From: JABMQW01 sp964439935
GTDB lineage: Bacteria; Fidelibacterota; Marinisomatia; Marinisomatales; TCS56
Direction of reading: 5' to 3'
Length of the DNA stretch: 64,000 nt
NCBI GenBank assembly: GCA_964439935.1
Contig: CAYTPW010000001.1
Coordinates: 310,001-374,000 of the forward strand
Of this stretch, positions 43,796 to 53,351 are shown piece after piece; position 1 is the stretch's first letter; the number at the start of each line of letters is the position of its first letter. Both the position numbers and the translations under genes were made by a program. The notes beneath the pieces were generated by a model that saw nothing but the letters and a program-made list of their open reading frames with translations, was not told the DNA's origin and did not search any database.

Positions 43796-45358
43796 ATGAA
43801 AAATGAAATGATAAAAAATGCAGTTGGACGTTTTGTACCGACTGTTGTAAATGGTATTAAACAGATTCCCTATAAAGGTGTTGGAAAATTCCGACCTACC
43901 GGGAAAAAACCGGCATTACCGATTCACACCTGCAGTGAATATCCCATGGACGGGAATAAAACGGTTGATACACTGAAATCTGCTTTGGAGAAATGTGGGT
44001 TGAAAGATGGTATGACAATTTCATCCCATCACCATTTTCGCAATGGTGACCTGGTGATGAATCAGGTGTTTGATATTGCTGCTGATGAGGGCGTGAAAGG
44101 TTTACGCTGGTTCCCATCAGCAGCCTTTCCCTGCCATAAACCAATTATAGAACATATGAAAAATGGTGTTGTTGATTGGGTGGAAGGTTCGTTGAATGGG
44201 CCGTTGGGTGATTTTGCATCCAGGGGAAAGATGAATGGGACCGCTATCTTGCGTAGCCACGGTGGACGCTGGCAGGCCGTGCAGGATGGTGAAGTCCACA
44301 TCGATATTGCAGTGATCGCCGCTCCGACCGCAGACTCATTCGGTAACGCCACCGGCGACCGGGGTCCATCGGCCTGTGGTCTGTTGGGATTTGGTTTAGT
44401 GGATTCAATCCACGCCGATAAAGTCATAGTGGTCACCGATAATTTGGTTCCATTCCCTTGTGTACCCTGGCAGATTCAGGGACAGAATGTGGATTACGTA
44501 GTGGTCCTGGATAAAGTCGGCGACCCAGAAAAAATTGTTAGTGGGACCACCCAACTAACCAAATCACCTGATCGATTGTACATTGCCGAACTGACTGCCC
44601 GCTTCGTACGCGCAGCCGGGATTTTAAAGGACGGTTTCAGTTTTCAGGCTGGTGCCGGAGGTACGGCGCTGGCGTTTGCGATTTATTTGAAGGAAATGAT
44701 GAAAGAAGCCGGCGTCAAAGCTCGTTTCATTCGCGGTGGATCAACAAAATACTTGGTTGAAATGCTTGAAGAAAGTCTTACCGATTTTATCCTTGACGGT
44801 CAAACTTTTGATCTGGAAGGTGTCCGCTCCATGCGTGAGAATTATGGGCACGTTAATACTTCGCCATTCACAAGCTACAACTGGCATGGCAAGGGTAATT
44901 TTGCCTCAATGTTAGATGCGGTTGTGCTAGGTGCTACTGAAGTTGATGTAAATTTCAATGCTAATGTCGTAACCCATTCCGATGGAAAAATGCTCCATGG
45001 GATCGGTGGCTGGCAGAATTGCCTGTTTAGCAAATGCACGATTCTGCCGATTCCAGCATTTCGGGACCGAATCCCAGTGATTGTGGATGAGGTTACCACG
45101 ATCGTTGGACCAGGTGAGCTGATTGATGTGATTGTAACTGAACGGGGAATTGCGATTAATCCGCTACGGAAAGATTTATTAGCCGCGGTCAAGGATAGCG
45201 ATCTACCGATCAAGACCATTCACCAATTAAAGGCCGAGATCGATGATCTGATTGGCGGTCCACCGGCAAAACCGAAATTGACTGATAAAGTGATCGGAAT
45301 AGTTAAGTGGGTGGACGGTACGGTGATCGATTCAATTTATGGGATTAAAGAATCTTAA
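43796..45358 (+). CDS. citF: Citrate lyase alpha subunit (citrate:acetyl-ACP transferase)
   Basis: A 520-residue CitF, which swaps acetyl for citrate on the carrier thioester. The segments SSHHHFRNGD, AILRSHGGRWQAV, APTADSFGNATGDRGPSACG, VPWQIQGQNVDYVV and GAGGTALAFA are conserved in the family. The length is normal. It is 173 bases after the fused CitD-CitE gene. No citC, citX or citG homologue for carrier maturation is in the window. Confidence 0.93.
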   Translation: MKNEMIKNAVGRFVPTVVNGIKQIPYKGVGKFRPTGKKPALPIHTCSEYPMDGNKTVDTLKSALEKCGLKDGMTISSHHHFRNGDLVMNQVFDIAADEGVKGLRWFPSAAFPCHKPIIEHMKNGVVDWVEGSLNGPLGDFASRGKMNGTAILRSHGGRWQAVQDGEVHIDIAVIAAPTADSFGNATGDRGPSACGLLGFGLVDSIHADKVIVVTDNLVPFPCVPWQIQGQNVDYVVVLDKVGDPEKIVSGTTQLTKSPDRLYIAELTARFVRAAGILKDGFSFQAGAGGTALAFAIYLKEMMKEAGVKARFIRGGSTKYLVEMLEESLTDFILDGQTFDLEGVRSMRENYGHVNTSPFTSYNWHGKGNFASMLDAVVLGATEVDVNFNANVVTHSDGKMLHGIGGWQNCLFSKCTILPIPAFRDRIPVIVDEVTTIVGPGELIDVIVTERGIAINPLRKDLLAAVKDSDLPIKTIHQLKAEIDDLIGGPPAKPKLTDKVIGIVKWVDGTVIDSIYGIKES

Positions 45359-45378
45359 ATACTAAAATTGGAAAATTT

Positions 45379-45912
45379 ATGAAAGCAAAAGTTTTAGAAA
45401 TCTGGCCGGAGATCAATTGGATCAAAAATGATGAACTGCGTAAGAAAACGCTGGATGCCTGGATCTTCGCTATCGAAAACAGTGTCTTATCAACCGAGGA
45501 CCTGGAAGTAATTCCTTTCTCATTGCTGATCAAGGATTGTAAGGTTTCCTTCATGAATCATAAGCGCACCTGCGTTCAACTGGCGGTGGATATCGCCAAA
45601 CGCATGCAGGAGAATTTCGGCGATGAAATCATTATCGATATGGACTTGCTGATTTCCGGTGCTATCTTGATTGACATTGGTAAACTGTTGGAATACGATA
45701 TGGTAGATGGCAAACTGATTACCAGCAACGCCGGTAAAATTGTGCGTCATCCGTTTAGTGGTGTGGGTATCGCTGCCCGTTTTGACCTGCCAGCAGAAGT
45801 CCAGCATATTATAGGCACTCACTCAAAGGAAGGTGATCTGGGCTATCGGACAGTGGAGTCGATCATTGTGCATCATGCCGATTTTGTATCCTTCGAGCCA
45901 TTCAAAGCCTGA
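45379..45912 (+). CDS. HD-domain-like protein with a substituted HD doublet
   Basis: A 177-residue protein of the HD phosphohydrolase fold. His61 (SFMNHKRT) and later RHPFSGVGIAARF, IGTHSKEG and VHHADF fit an HD domain, but the defining His-Asp pair reads Ile98-Asp99 (AILIDIGKLLEYD), so one metal ligand is missing. It may be an inactive binding protein or have shifted metal use. It lies 20 bases after citF, inside the citrate cluster, so it may regulate or repair it. The substrate is unknown. Confidence 0.72.
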   Translation: MKAKVLEIWPEINWIKNDELRKKTLDAWIFAIENSVLSTEDLEVIPFSLLIKDCKVSFMNHKRTCVQLAVDIAKRMQENFGDEIIIDMDLLISGAILIDIGKLLEYDMVDGKLITSNAGKIVRHPFSGVGIAARFDLPAEVQHIIGTHSKEGDLGYRTVESIIVHHADFVSFEPFKA

Positions 45913-46015
45913 TTATCGCGGATATCACGAATTGGACAAATTAGCTTATAAAGAATTGTCATATAAAATTATTGGGAGTACTATAAAGTTTAAAAGGAAT
46001 CAGGTACCGGCTTAA
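45905..46015 (+). pseudogene. Remnant of a GxxExxY-family gene with repeat-derived leader
   Basis: In one frame the gap between the HD-like gene and aconitase reads DYRGYHELDKLAYKELSYKIIG and then degenerates and stops. The start of GxxExxY proteins typically has ELSYKIIG and is often preceded by a leader translated from a TCACGAATT-type repeat, as here. The rest of the gene is missing. I identify the family from memory of that motif. Confidence 0.45.
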
Positions 46016-46058
46016 TTGAATTACAAATTTAATAATTAGACTAATTAGTGGTTAAATA

Positions 46059-48029
46059 ATGAAGCAAAATTTAGTTGAAAAACTAGCCCAAAAATACGCC
46101 GTTGATTTAGCTCCAGATACTATAGTTCATTCCGGTGATTACCTTTCGATACAACCCGCCCATATCCTTACCCATGATAATACCGGTGCGGTGATGAATA
46201 AATTCTGGACAATTGGAGCCAGCAGAATGGCAAATCCGCGCCAGCCCATGTTCGCATTGGACCACAATGTACAGGATAACAGTGAGGCCAACCTGAAAAA
46301 GTATGCCGGGATAGAAGCTTTTGCCAAAGAAATGGGCGTCGATTTTTATCCATCCGGCCGTGGCATTGGTCATCAATTGATGCTGGAGGAAGGTTACGCT
46401 TTCCCGGGGACAATGGCCGTTGCGTCTGATAGCCATTCCAATATGTACGGAGGCTTGGGTTGTCTGGGTACTCCAATCGTTCGCACCGACGCGGCCGCCA
46501 TCTGGGCTACAGGTCGCACCTGGTGGCAGGTACCTCCAGTGGCCAGAGTCAACCTGATAGGAAAATTACCAACTGGTGTCTCCGGTAAAGATTTAATAAT
46601 AACACTCTGTGGTGTTTTTAATCACGATGAAGTATTGAATCATGCCATCGAATTTGCAGGTGCTGGTGTCGCCAATCTTAAAATTGATGAACGTCTGGCT
46701 ATTGCCAATATGACTACCGAATGGGGCGCGTTAGTCGGACTATTCCCCATCGATGCAGATACGATTAAATGGCTTTATTACCGTGCACAAAAAATTGAAA
46801 ATCGTGGACTCGAAGGTGTGCCATCCGATGTCGATGGTATTGGTGTTCATCCCAGAATGAACAAATTTCGGATTGTAGCTCTGGAAGCTGATATCCCTCA
46901 AGCTGATTCTGATGCCAATTACAGTAAGGAATTGACCATTGATTTGTCAACCATCAGTCCACACGTCTCAGGCCCCCACAATGTTAAGACCATGACATCT
47001 GTCACTGCGATGCAAAAGCGAAATATCAGAATCCATAAGGCTTATCTGGTTTCCTGTGTAAATAGTCGCGTGGAAGATCTGGCTGAAGCAGCTGCAGTTG
47101 TGAGAGGGAAAAAGGTTGCAGAAGGTGTGGAATTCTATATTGCTGCGGCCTCCCGGGAAGTTCAGGAAGAAAGCGAACATCGTGGTGATTGGCAAGCATT
47201 ATTAGACAGCGGGGCAATCGCATTACTACCCGGTTGTGGTCCCTGCATCGGGTTGGGGCTAGGATTACTGAAAGATGGTGAAGTAGGAATTTCAGCCACT
47301 AATCGCAATTTCAAAGGCCGGATGGGTTCCAAAGAAGCGCTAGCTTTCCTGGCCTCACCGGCAGTCGTGGCCACCAGCGCCATTGCAGGGAAGATTACCG
47401 GACCTATATCATTTAGCAAATCTAAAGTAAAAACCAGTATTGCTAGTCTACCGATGCCTGAAAGGGAAGCGGTTACTGTTAATCTGCTGGATGGCTTTAT
47501 GGCTAAATTGTCGGGTACGGCGATTTTCTGTCACTTGGATAACCTTAATACCGACGGCATCTATCCCGGGAAATATACCTATATTGATGATTTTACACCC
47601 GAGCAACAGGCTGAAATTGTGATGGAGAATTATGATGCAGAGTTTGGTAAAATTGTCGAGAAGGGTGATATTCTGGTAGGTGGATATAATTTTGGCAGCG
47701 GCAGTTCCCGGGAGCAGGCTGCTACGGCATTGAAATATCGTGGAATTCAACTGGTCCTTGCTGGTTCATTCAGTCAGACCTATAAGCGTAACGCTATCAA
47801 CAACGGTTACCTGGTAATGGAAGCGCCGGAATTGTTGGAGGATTTTAAAAACAGATTTGGAACTGCAAAATTGACAGTCCGTACTGATCTCACCATCGAA
47901 ATTGATTTTCAATCCAACAAATTGGCTTGTGATGGGAAAACCTATTCGATTGGTACGGTTGGCACTGCCGCTCAGGAATTAATTTTAACCGGAGGGTTGG
48001 AAAACTGGGTCAAAGAAAAGATTAAATAA
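46059..48029 (+). CDS. acn: Aconitate hydratase (Aquifex-type, single chain)
   Basis: A 656-residue aconitase, which isomerises citrate and isocitrate through a 4Fe-4S cluster. The cluster cysteines are in LVSCVNSR and PGCGPCIG; the substrate motif DSHSNMYGGLGCLG and the swivel-domain GGYNFGSGSSREQA are conserved. Length and layout match the shorter Aquifex-type group rather than AcnA (about 890) or AcnB. A 2-methylisocitrate or homoaconitate role is possible, but the neighbours favour citrate. The start follows a degenerate TAGTGGTTAAATAAT repeat; there is no strong Shine-Dalgarno. Confidence 0.92.
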   Translation: MKQNLVEKLAQKYAVDLAPDTIVHSGDYLSIQPAHILTHDNTGAVMNKFWTIGASRMANPRQPMFALDHNVQDNSEANLKKYAGIEAFAKEMGVDFYPSGRGIGHQLMLEEGYAFPGTMAVASDSHSNMYGGLGCLGTPIVRTDAAAIWATGRTWWQVPPVARVNLIGKLPTGVSGKDLIITLCGVFNHDEVLNHAIEFAGAGVANLKIDERLAIANMTTEWGALVGLFPIDADTIKWLYYRAQKIENRGLEGVPSDVDGIGVHPRMNKFRIVALEADIPQADSDANYSKELTIDLSTISPHVSGPHNVKTMTSVTAMQKRNIRIHKAYLVSCVNSRVEDLAEAAAVVRGKKVAEGVEFYIAAASREVQEESEHRGDWQALLDSGAIALLPGCGPCIGLGLGLLKDGEVGISATNRNFKGRMGSKEALAFLASPAVVATSAIAGKITGPISFSKSKVKTSIASLPMPEREAVTVNLLDGFMAKLSGTAIFCHLDNLNTDGIYPGKYTYIDDFTPEQQAEIVMENYDAEFGKIVEKGDILVGGYNFGSGSSREQAATALKYRGIQLVLAGSFSQTYKRNAINNGYLVMEAPELLEDFKNRFGTAKLTVRTDLTIEIDFQSNKLACDGKTYSIGTVGTAAQELILTGGLENWVKEKIK

Positions 48030-48126
48030 AGCACTAATTACACACAAATAATAAAAAAAATAACGAACCACTAATTTCACGAATTACTCAAATTACTGTA
48101 AGCCGTGGTTGAAAAAGGAAATTGAA

Positions 48127-49323
48127 ATGATAAAAAGAACAATAGTTGCTCTTCCCGGTGATGGTATTGGCAAGGTAGTTTTAGAAGAAGCTATCCGTGT
48201 TCTGGATACCGCTGGTTTTAAAGCAGATTACATTGAAGGTGATATTGGTTGGGAATTTTGGCGGACAGAGGGTGATCCATTACCCCAACGCACGCTTGAT
48301 TTGATAGCCGAACATAAAATTGGTCTGTTTGGGGCTATTACTTCCAAACCTAAAGATGAAGCATTTGAGGAATTGGCGCCGGAGTTGAAAGAACAGAACC
48401 TGGTATATTCAAGCCCGATTGTCGGTTTAAGACAACATTTCGGACTGGATATCTGTTTGCGTCCCTGTCGTACTTATACAGGAAATCCATTGAACTTCAT
48501 CCGCAGGGGAGCAGAAGATACAATTGAGGAACCGGAAGTTGATGTCGCAATCTTCCGCCAGAATACCGAGGGGCTTTATGGTGGTGTGGAATGGAGTAAT
48601 CCACCAGCGCTGGTGCATGAAGCTCTGATGACCCACCCTAAATTCCAAAAGAATTTTGGTGGCACTCCGGCCGAAGAGCTTTCTGTTTCAACCAGGATAT
48701 TTACAAAAAAGGCTACAGAAAGAATCCTGAGGGCAGCTTTTACACACGCCAAAAAATACGGCTACAAATCAGTGACTGTATGTGAAAAACCGAATGTTAT
48801 CCGCGAAACATCGGGCATGATGTACAAAATGGCCCAACAAATACAGAAAGTCGATTTTCCCACGATTGAAATATGGAATACAAATATTGACGCCCAGATG
48901 ATGTGGCTGACTAAAAATCCGGAAAATTATGGTGTGATTGTGGCCGGTAATATGTTCGGCGATATTGTATCCGATGGTTTTGCCGGTTTGATCGGCGGGT
49001 TGGGATTTGCCTGCAGTGCTCAGTATAATCCTGAAACCGGGATTGGAGTTTTCGAACCGACCCATGGCAGCGCCCCCAAATATGCTGATTATCCAATTTC
49101 AATCGTCAATCCGATTGCAATGATCGAATCGGCCTGCATGATGCTCGATTTTATCGATGAACAGGAAATTGCTAAAAGGATCAGGAAAGCTGTTGCTGAA
49201 GTCGTGGCGGAAGGTACTGTCCGAACATATGATATGGCTAAAATGTCCGGTCGTGCCGACGTGGTCGGAAAAGGTGCTGCTTCAACCAGCCAGATGGCTG
49301 ATGCCATCATTACCAAACTTTAA
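48127..49323 (+). CDS. Isocitrate/isopropylmalate dehydrogenase family enzyme, probably isocitrate dehydrogenase
   Basis: A 398-residue beta-decarboxylating dehydrogenase. It starts RTIVALPGDGIGKVVLEEA; the substrate-loop region reads SSPIVGLRQHFGLDICLRPCR and the NTEGLYGG, VCEKPNVIRETSG and AGNMFGDIVSDG motifs are present. The sequence alone does not separate NAD-dependent isocitrate dehydrogenase from isopropylmalate or homoisocitrate enzymes; the aconitase gene 97 bases upstream favours isocitrate. I choose the ATG at 48127 with AAGGAA upstream over an in-frame TTG 18 bases earlier. Confidence 0.87.
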   Translation: MIKRTIVALPGDGIGKVVLEEAIRVLDTAGFKADYIEGDIGWEFWRTEGDPLPQRTLDLIAEHKIGLFGAITSKPKDEAFEELAPELKEQNLVYSSPIVGLRQHFGLDICLRPCRTYTGNPLNFIRRGAEDTIEEPEVDVAIFRQNTEGLYGGVEWSNPPALVHEALMTHPKFQKNFGGTPAEELSVSTRIFTKKATERILRAAFTHAKKYGYKSVTVCEKPNVIRETSGMMYKMAQQIQKVDFPTIEIWNTNIDAQMMWLTKNPENYGVIVAGNMFGDIVSDGFAGLIGGLGFACSAQYNPETGIGVFEPTHGSAPKYADYPISIVNPIAMIESACMMLDFIDEQEIAKRIRKAVAEVVAEGTVRTYDMAKMSGRADVVGKGAASTSQMADAIITKL

Positions 49324-49446
49324 TAGAATGAACGACAGATTGTTTTGATTTAACAGACCGTTTTAATAAGAATACGCCAGATCCCTTAATTGGTCTTAAA
49401 ATCAGTGTCGAATTGTGCAATCTGTGGTTAAATAATAGGAATTGTT

Positions 49447-50886
49447 ATGAGTGAATCCATATCATGGCAGATCGCTAAATTTGCCGTTAATCTGCAATAC
49501 GAGGACTTACCACCGGAAGTGATTTTGGAAGCCAAACGTTTTCTCTATGATTCGTTTGGCTGTGCTTTTGGCAGCATGCATACCGCGGATGTGAACGTTA
49601 TCTATGAAATTTATGAGGAAATGGGCGGCAAGGAAGAAGCGACCGTCATTGGTTTTGGCGATGAGATTCCCGCCGTCAACGCCACGCTTGTGAATTCCTT
49701 GATGATAAGGGCGTTGGATTTCAATGACATCTACTGGAAAGATGACCCGAGTCATCCCAGCGATATTATTCCAGCTGCCCTGTCCGTGGCAGAGAAAGTC
49801 GATGCTTCCATGAAAGATGTTATCGTGGCCATTGTTTTGGCTTACGAATTCGAGCAGCGCTTGTGCCTGTTCGCCAAACCCGGAGTAAGGGAGCGAAAAT
49901 GGCACCATGCCACCCTGACGCAGTTTGTGTCACCAATCGTGGCCGGTAAAATTCTTGGACTTACTGTGGATGAGATAGTGAATGCAATTGGTATTTCAGG
50001 ATGTCATAATCATACTATTGGCTGTCCAACTGCCGGCAAACTGACAATGATGAAAAATACCGTCGATCCGATGGCAGTTCAGTCCGGTGTCTTTGCTGCT
50101 CTGATGGCTCAGAAAGGTTATTCCGGTACCGAGAAAGTGTTTGAAGGGAAAGAAGGATTCATGGATGCGTTTATCGGCTGGGATGCTAAAGAAGAAATAG
50201 TGAATCCGCGGGACATGGAAGGGCGCGACGGCCTTTCGGCCTGGAGCTGGGATGTGGAAGCATTGGTTGGTGATCTGGGTAAGAATTACAAAATTCTGGA
50301 ATGCGGTATGAAGGCTTTCCCAACTGAGGCGCTGACGCATACGCATATATCATGTTTGCTCAAAGCTATGATCAATAATAACCTGGAATACACCGATATT
50401 AAAGAAGTGAAAGTTACTTGCTTTGCCCAGGCCTATGACATTTTGTTCGATCCAACCAAATACCGTCCTGAGTCGCGTGAAACTGCTGATCATTCGCTGC
50501 CTTATTGCCTGGCGGCGGCCATGGTGGATAAAAAAATCACAACCGATTCCTTTTCGGATGAGAAATTGAATGATCCCAGAATTTTTGAAGTTATCGATAA
50601 AATTGTTGGTGAACCGTCATTGGAATTTGAAAAAATGTTCCCGGCTAAACAACCTTCAAGGGTGGTTGTGACAACCAATGATGGGCAGGAATATTCTGAA
50701 TATCTGGAATATCCCAAGGGCGATCCCCGGGAACCGATGACTGAGGAAGATCTGGAGAATAAATTTAATTCACTGGCCGCCGGTTTATTCAATGATGATG
50801 AGCTGAACGAGTTGAAGGATACGATCTTTAATTGTGAAGCATTGAGCGCGCGTGATTTCATGAACCAGATGGTGGTTTCTATCTGA
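49447..50886 (+). CDS. MmgE/PrpD family protein (2-methylcitrate dehydratase-like)
   Basis: A 479-residue MmgE/PrpD-fold protein: N-terminal ISWQIAKFAVNLQYEDLPPEV, DSFGCAFG, FNDIYWKDDPSHPSDIIPAALSVAE and the HATLTQFVSPI/GKILGLTVDEI segments are typical. The family includes 2-methylcitrate dehydratase, citrate-dehydrating MmgE, cis-aconitate decarboxylase and iminodisuccinate epimerase, and I cannot tell which applies. Its place after aconitase and isocitrate dehydrogenase points to a tricarboxylic acid substrate. Confidence 0.88.
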   Translation: MSESISWQIAKFAVNLQYEDLPPEVILEAKRFLYDSFGCAFGSMHTADVNVIYEIYEEMGGKEEATVIGFGDEIPAVNATLVNSLMIRALDFNDIYWKDDPSHPSDIIPAALSVAEKVDASMKDVIVAIVLAYEFEQRLCLFAKPGVRERKWHHATLTQFVSPIVAGKILGLTVDEIVNAIGISGCHNHTIGCPTAGKLTMMKNTVDPMAVQSGVFAALMAQKGYSGTEKVFEGKEGFMDAFIGWDAKEEIVNPRDMEGRDGLSAWSWDVEALVGDLGKNYKILECGMKAFPTEALTHTHISCLLKAMINNNLEYTDIKEVKVTCFAQAYDILFDPTKYRPESRETADHSLPYCLAAAMVDKKITTDSFSDEKLNDPRIFEVIDKIVGEPSLEFEKMFPAKQPSRVVVTTNDGQEYSEYLEYPKGDPREPMTEEDLENKFNSLAAGLFNDDELNELKDTIFNCEALSARDFMNQMVVSI

Positions 50887-50944
50887 TTCTGGGGCAGAAA
50901 ATAACCGGATTGAGCGTTATCGATTTGATAACCGGGGAAGCGAT

Positions 50945-52114
50945 ATGAGCATATTTGAGTCAATTACTACAAAATTTGTTGGGTCCGGCATTGATACTCC
51001 TCACCGAGCGAGGATTGGCATATTACAGGGTTGGGTATCGGTAATTATCAATGCTATTTTATTTATAGTAAAATTTGTTTTGGGGCTGATCACAAGTTCC
51101 ATCAGTTTGATGGCTGACGCCATCCACACGTTAAGTGATGTGGTTTCTTCGGCGGTGGTTATTTGGGGTTTCAAAGAGGTGGAGAAACCAGCTGACGCCG
51201 AACATCCTTATGGCCACGGCCGGGCTGAATACATCGCCACCCTGATGATATCTATCCTGCTGGCTGTAGTTGGGATCGAATTTATCCAATCCAGCATCAA
51301 ACGTATTCTCGATCCCCAATTAATTGCTGTCAACTGGTGGATCATTACTGCTGTGGCAGCAACGATTGTATTCAAGGAAATGACGGCTCGCTACGCTGAA
51401 TTTTTGTCTCAGCGGATATCTTCAAACACTCTTCAAGCAGATGCCTGGCACCACCGCACCGATGCTATTTCATCAGTACTGGTCGTGATCGCGATGATTG
51501 CTGGCCAGTACGGTTTTCATCATCTGGATGGTTATGCAGGAGTAGGGGTGGCATTGATCATTCTCTGGACGGCCTATGAAATCGCCCGCGATGCCATTGA
51601 TGATCTGATCGGCAAACCACCAGCCGATCAGGAACTGGAAGCTATCCGCCAGGCTGCGATCGATATTGATGGTGTTCTGGGCACCCACGATATTACCGTG
51701 CACAGTTACGGTAGTGATAAATTTACCAGCATACATATTGAAGTGGACGCTGAGCAGCATACGCTTAAAACACATGATATTGCAGAAGCAGTTGAGATGG
51801 CGATCACTACCAAATTGAATGTAAATCCAACTGTCCATATCGATCCTGTTTACACCGATCATCCACTCGTGAACGAGATCAAGGATTTTCTACAGACTGA
51901 TCTGAAAAATGGATCGGTTATCACCAGCTTCCACGATGTACGCATCGTCGATACCAAAGACCATAAGGTGATCCTGTTCGGCATGAACCTCGAACCAGAA
52001 GCTACGGCTCGTGAACGAAAAGATCGGTTTGAAACCCTGAAAAACAATCTGGAAAAACGATTCGCAGGCTATCGTCTGATAATGAAAATTTCACCAATCC
52101 ATAAATACGCATGA
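50945..52114 (+). CDS. Cation diffusion facilitator (zinc/iron/manganese efflux)
   Basis: A 389-residue CDF transporter with six transmembrane spans in the N-terminal 210 residues and a cytosolic metal-binding domain. The intramembrane metal site shows in SLMADAIHTLSDVVSSA (span II) and DAWHHRTDAIS (span V). The C-terminal domain is longer than usual, with a second metallochaperone-like part (about 290-389). It exports divalent metals by proton exchange; the metal is not decided by sequence. It overlaps the next gene by 4 bases. Confidence 0.92.
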   Translation: MSIFESITTKFVGSGIDTPHRARIGILQGWVSVIINAILFIVKFVLGLITSSISLMADAIHTLSDVVSSAVVIWGFKEVEKPADAEHPYGHGRAEYIATLMISILLAVVGIEFIQSSIKRILDPQLIAVNWWIITAVAATIVFKEMTARYAEFLSQRISSNTLQADAWHHRTDAISSVLVVIAMIAGQYGFHHLDGYAGVGVALIILWTAYEIARDAIDDLIGKPPADQELEAIRQAAIDIDGVLGTHDITVHSYGSDKFTSIHIEVDAEQHTLKTHDIAEAVEMAITTKLNVNPTVHIDPVYTDHPLVNEIKDFLQTDLKNGSVITSFHDVRIVDTKDHKVILFGMNLEPEATARERKDRFETLKNNLEKRFAGYRLIMKISPIHKYA

Positions 52115-53247
52115 GTAGTCTGGAAAATTTCCGTAGCGAATTTCCTCACACCACACTTGATATGGTCTATTTAGACCATGCTGCCGTTTCACCCATGAAT
52201 AACAGGGTTAAAGCCAACCTGAATTCATACATTCGCCAAGCACAGGGTGAGAATATTGAAAACTGGTTCGAGACCATGGACCTGGCAGTGGCGGCCCGGG
52301 AAAAATTTGGTCAGATGATCAATGCTTCCACCGAACGAATTGCCACCGTGCGCAACACCAGCGATGGGATGATACTGCTGGCTCGGGGATTGGATTGGAA
52401 GCCAGGTGACCGGATTATTCTGCATCAAATGGAATTCCCGTCTAATGTCTATCCCTGGTGGGATCTGCAGCCATTCGGTGTAGAACTGGATTTTCTGGAT
52501 TCAGAACTTGGATCGGTGTCAGCAGTCGATTTGGAACGGGTCGTAACCGATCGCACCCGATTGGTGGCGGTGAGTTGGGTCCAGTATTTCAGCGGTTATA
52601 AAAATGATATTCCTGCTATAGCGGAGTGGTGCAAAACCAAAGGAATTATTCTGGCAGTCGACGCAATGCAGGGTCTGGGGGCGTTGAAATTTGATAATGA
52701 AATTGCCCAGGCTGATTTCATTGCCGCCGGTACCTCCAAATGGTTGCTGGGTCCCCAGGGAGTCGGATTTATATACTTGACAGAAGAATTGCAAGCAAGG
52801 ATCCATCCACCACATCTGGGCTGGTTGGGACGAGCCAACCTGATGGAATTCCACAATTACGACCAGCCACTGAAAGCCGATGCCAGCCGCTATGAATTCG
52901 CCACGCCCTTCAGTCTGGGTATCTGGGGTGTCAATGGTGCACTGGATTTACTGCTGGAAGCAGGGCAACCGGCTATCGAAAACCGGTTATTGGAACTTAC
53001 TGATTACTTAATTAAAAAATTGCATGACCTAAATTATCAGGTTATTTCCGATCGCCATATAGAAGCCAAATCAGGGATCGTGATTACCAGCCACCCCGAT
53101 TTGGAACGCAATCAACGGATATTTGAATATCTACATAAAAACCAGATTTATATTTCCTATCGTAACAGCAACCTGAGGATTGCCCCTCATTTCTATAATA
53201 CTGAAACAGAAATCGATTGGTTGATTCAACTATTGAGGGACCTGTAA
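52111..53247 (+). CDS. Class V aminotransferase-fold enzyme (cysteine desulfurase-like)
   Basis: A 378-residue PLP enzyme. YLDHAAVSPMNNRV is the usual N-terminal substrate motif, and VDAMQGLGALKFD followed by GTSKWLLGPQG holds the aspartate and the Schiff-base lysine. There is no clear cysteine-containing loop of the NifS/IscS type, so I do not call a desulfurase with confidence; kynureninase-like or selenocysteine lyase-like roles are possible. It overlaps the CDF transporter start-to-stop (ATGA), which suggests coupled translation. Confidence 0.85.
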   Translation: MSSLENFRSEFPHTTLDMVYLDHAAVSPMNNRVKANLNSYIRQAQGENIENWFETMDLAVAAREKFGQMINASTERIATVRNTSDGMILLARGLDWKPGDRIILHQMEFPSNVYPWWDLQPFGVELDFLDSELGSVSAVDLERVVTDRTRLVAVSWVQYFSGYKNDIPAIAEWCKTKGIILAVDAMQGLGALKFDNEIAQADFIAAGTSKWLLGPQGVGFIYLTEELQARIHPPHLGWLGRANLMEFHNYDQPLKADASRYEFATPFSLGIWGVNGALDLLLEAGQPAIENRLLELTDYLIKKLHDLNYQVISDRHIEAKSGIVITSHPDLERNQRIFEYLHKNQIYISYRNSNLRIAPHFYNTETEIDWLIQLLRDL

Positions 53248-53351
53248 CGGATTTGTACCTCAACTGCGGGATTTAGGGCTGATCTATAATTAATTAATAA
53301 TTAAAATTCTTTACTTTTCACTCCGAGTGTCTTTGTGGCTGAATGATAGTA

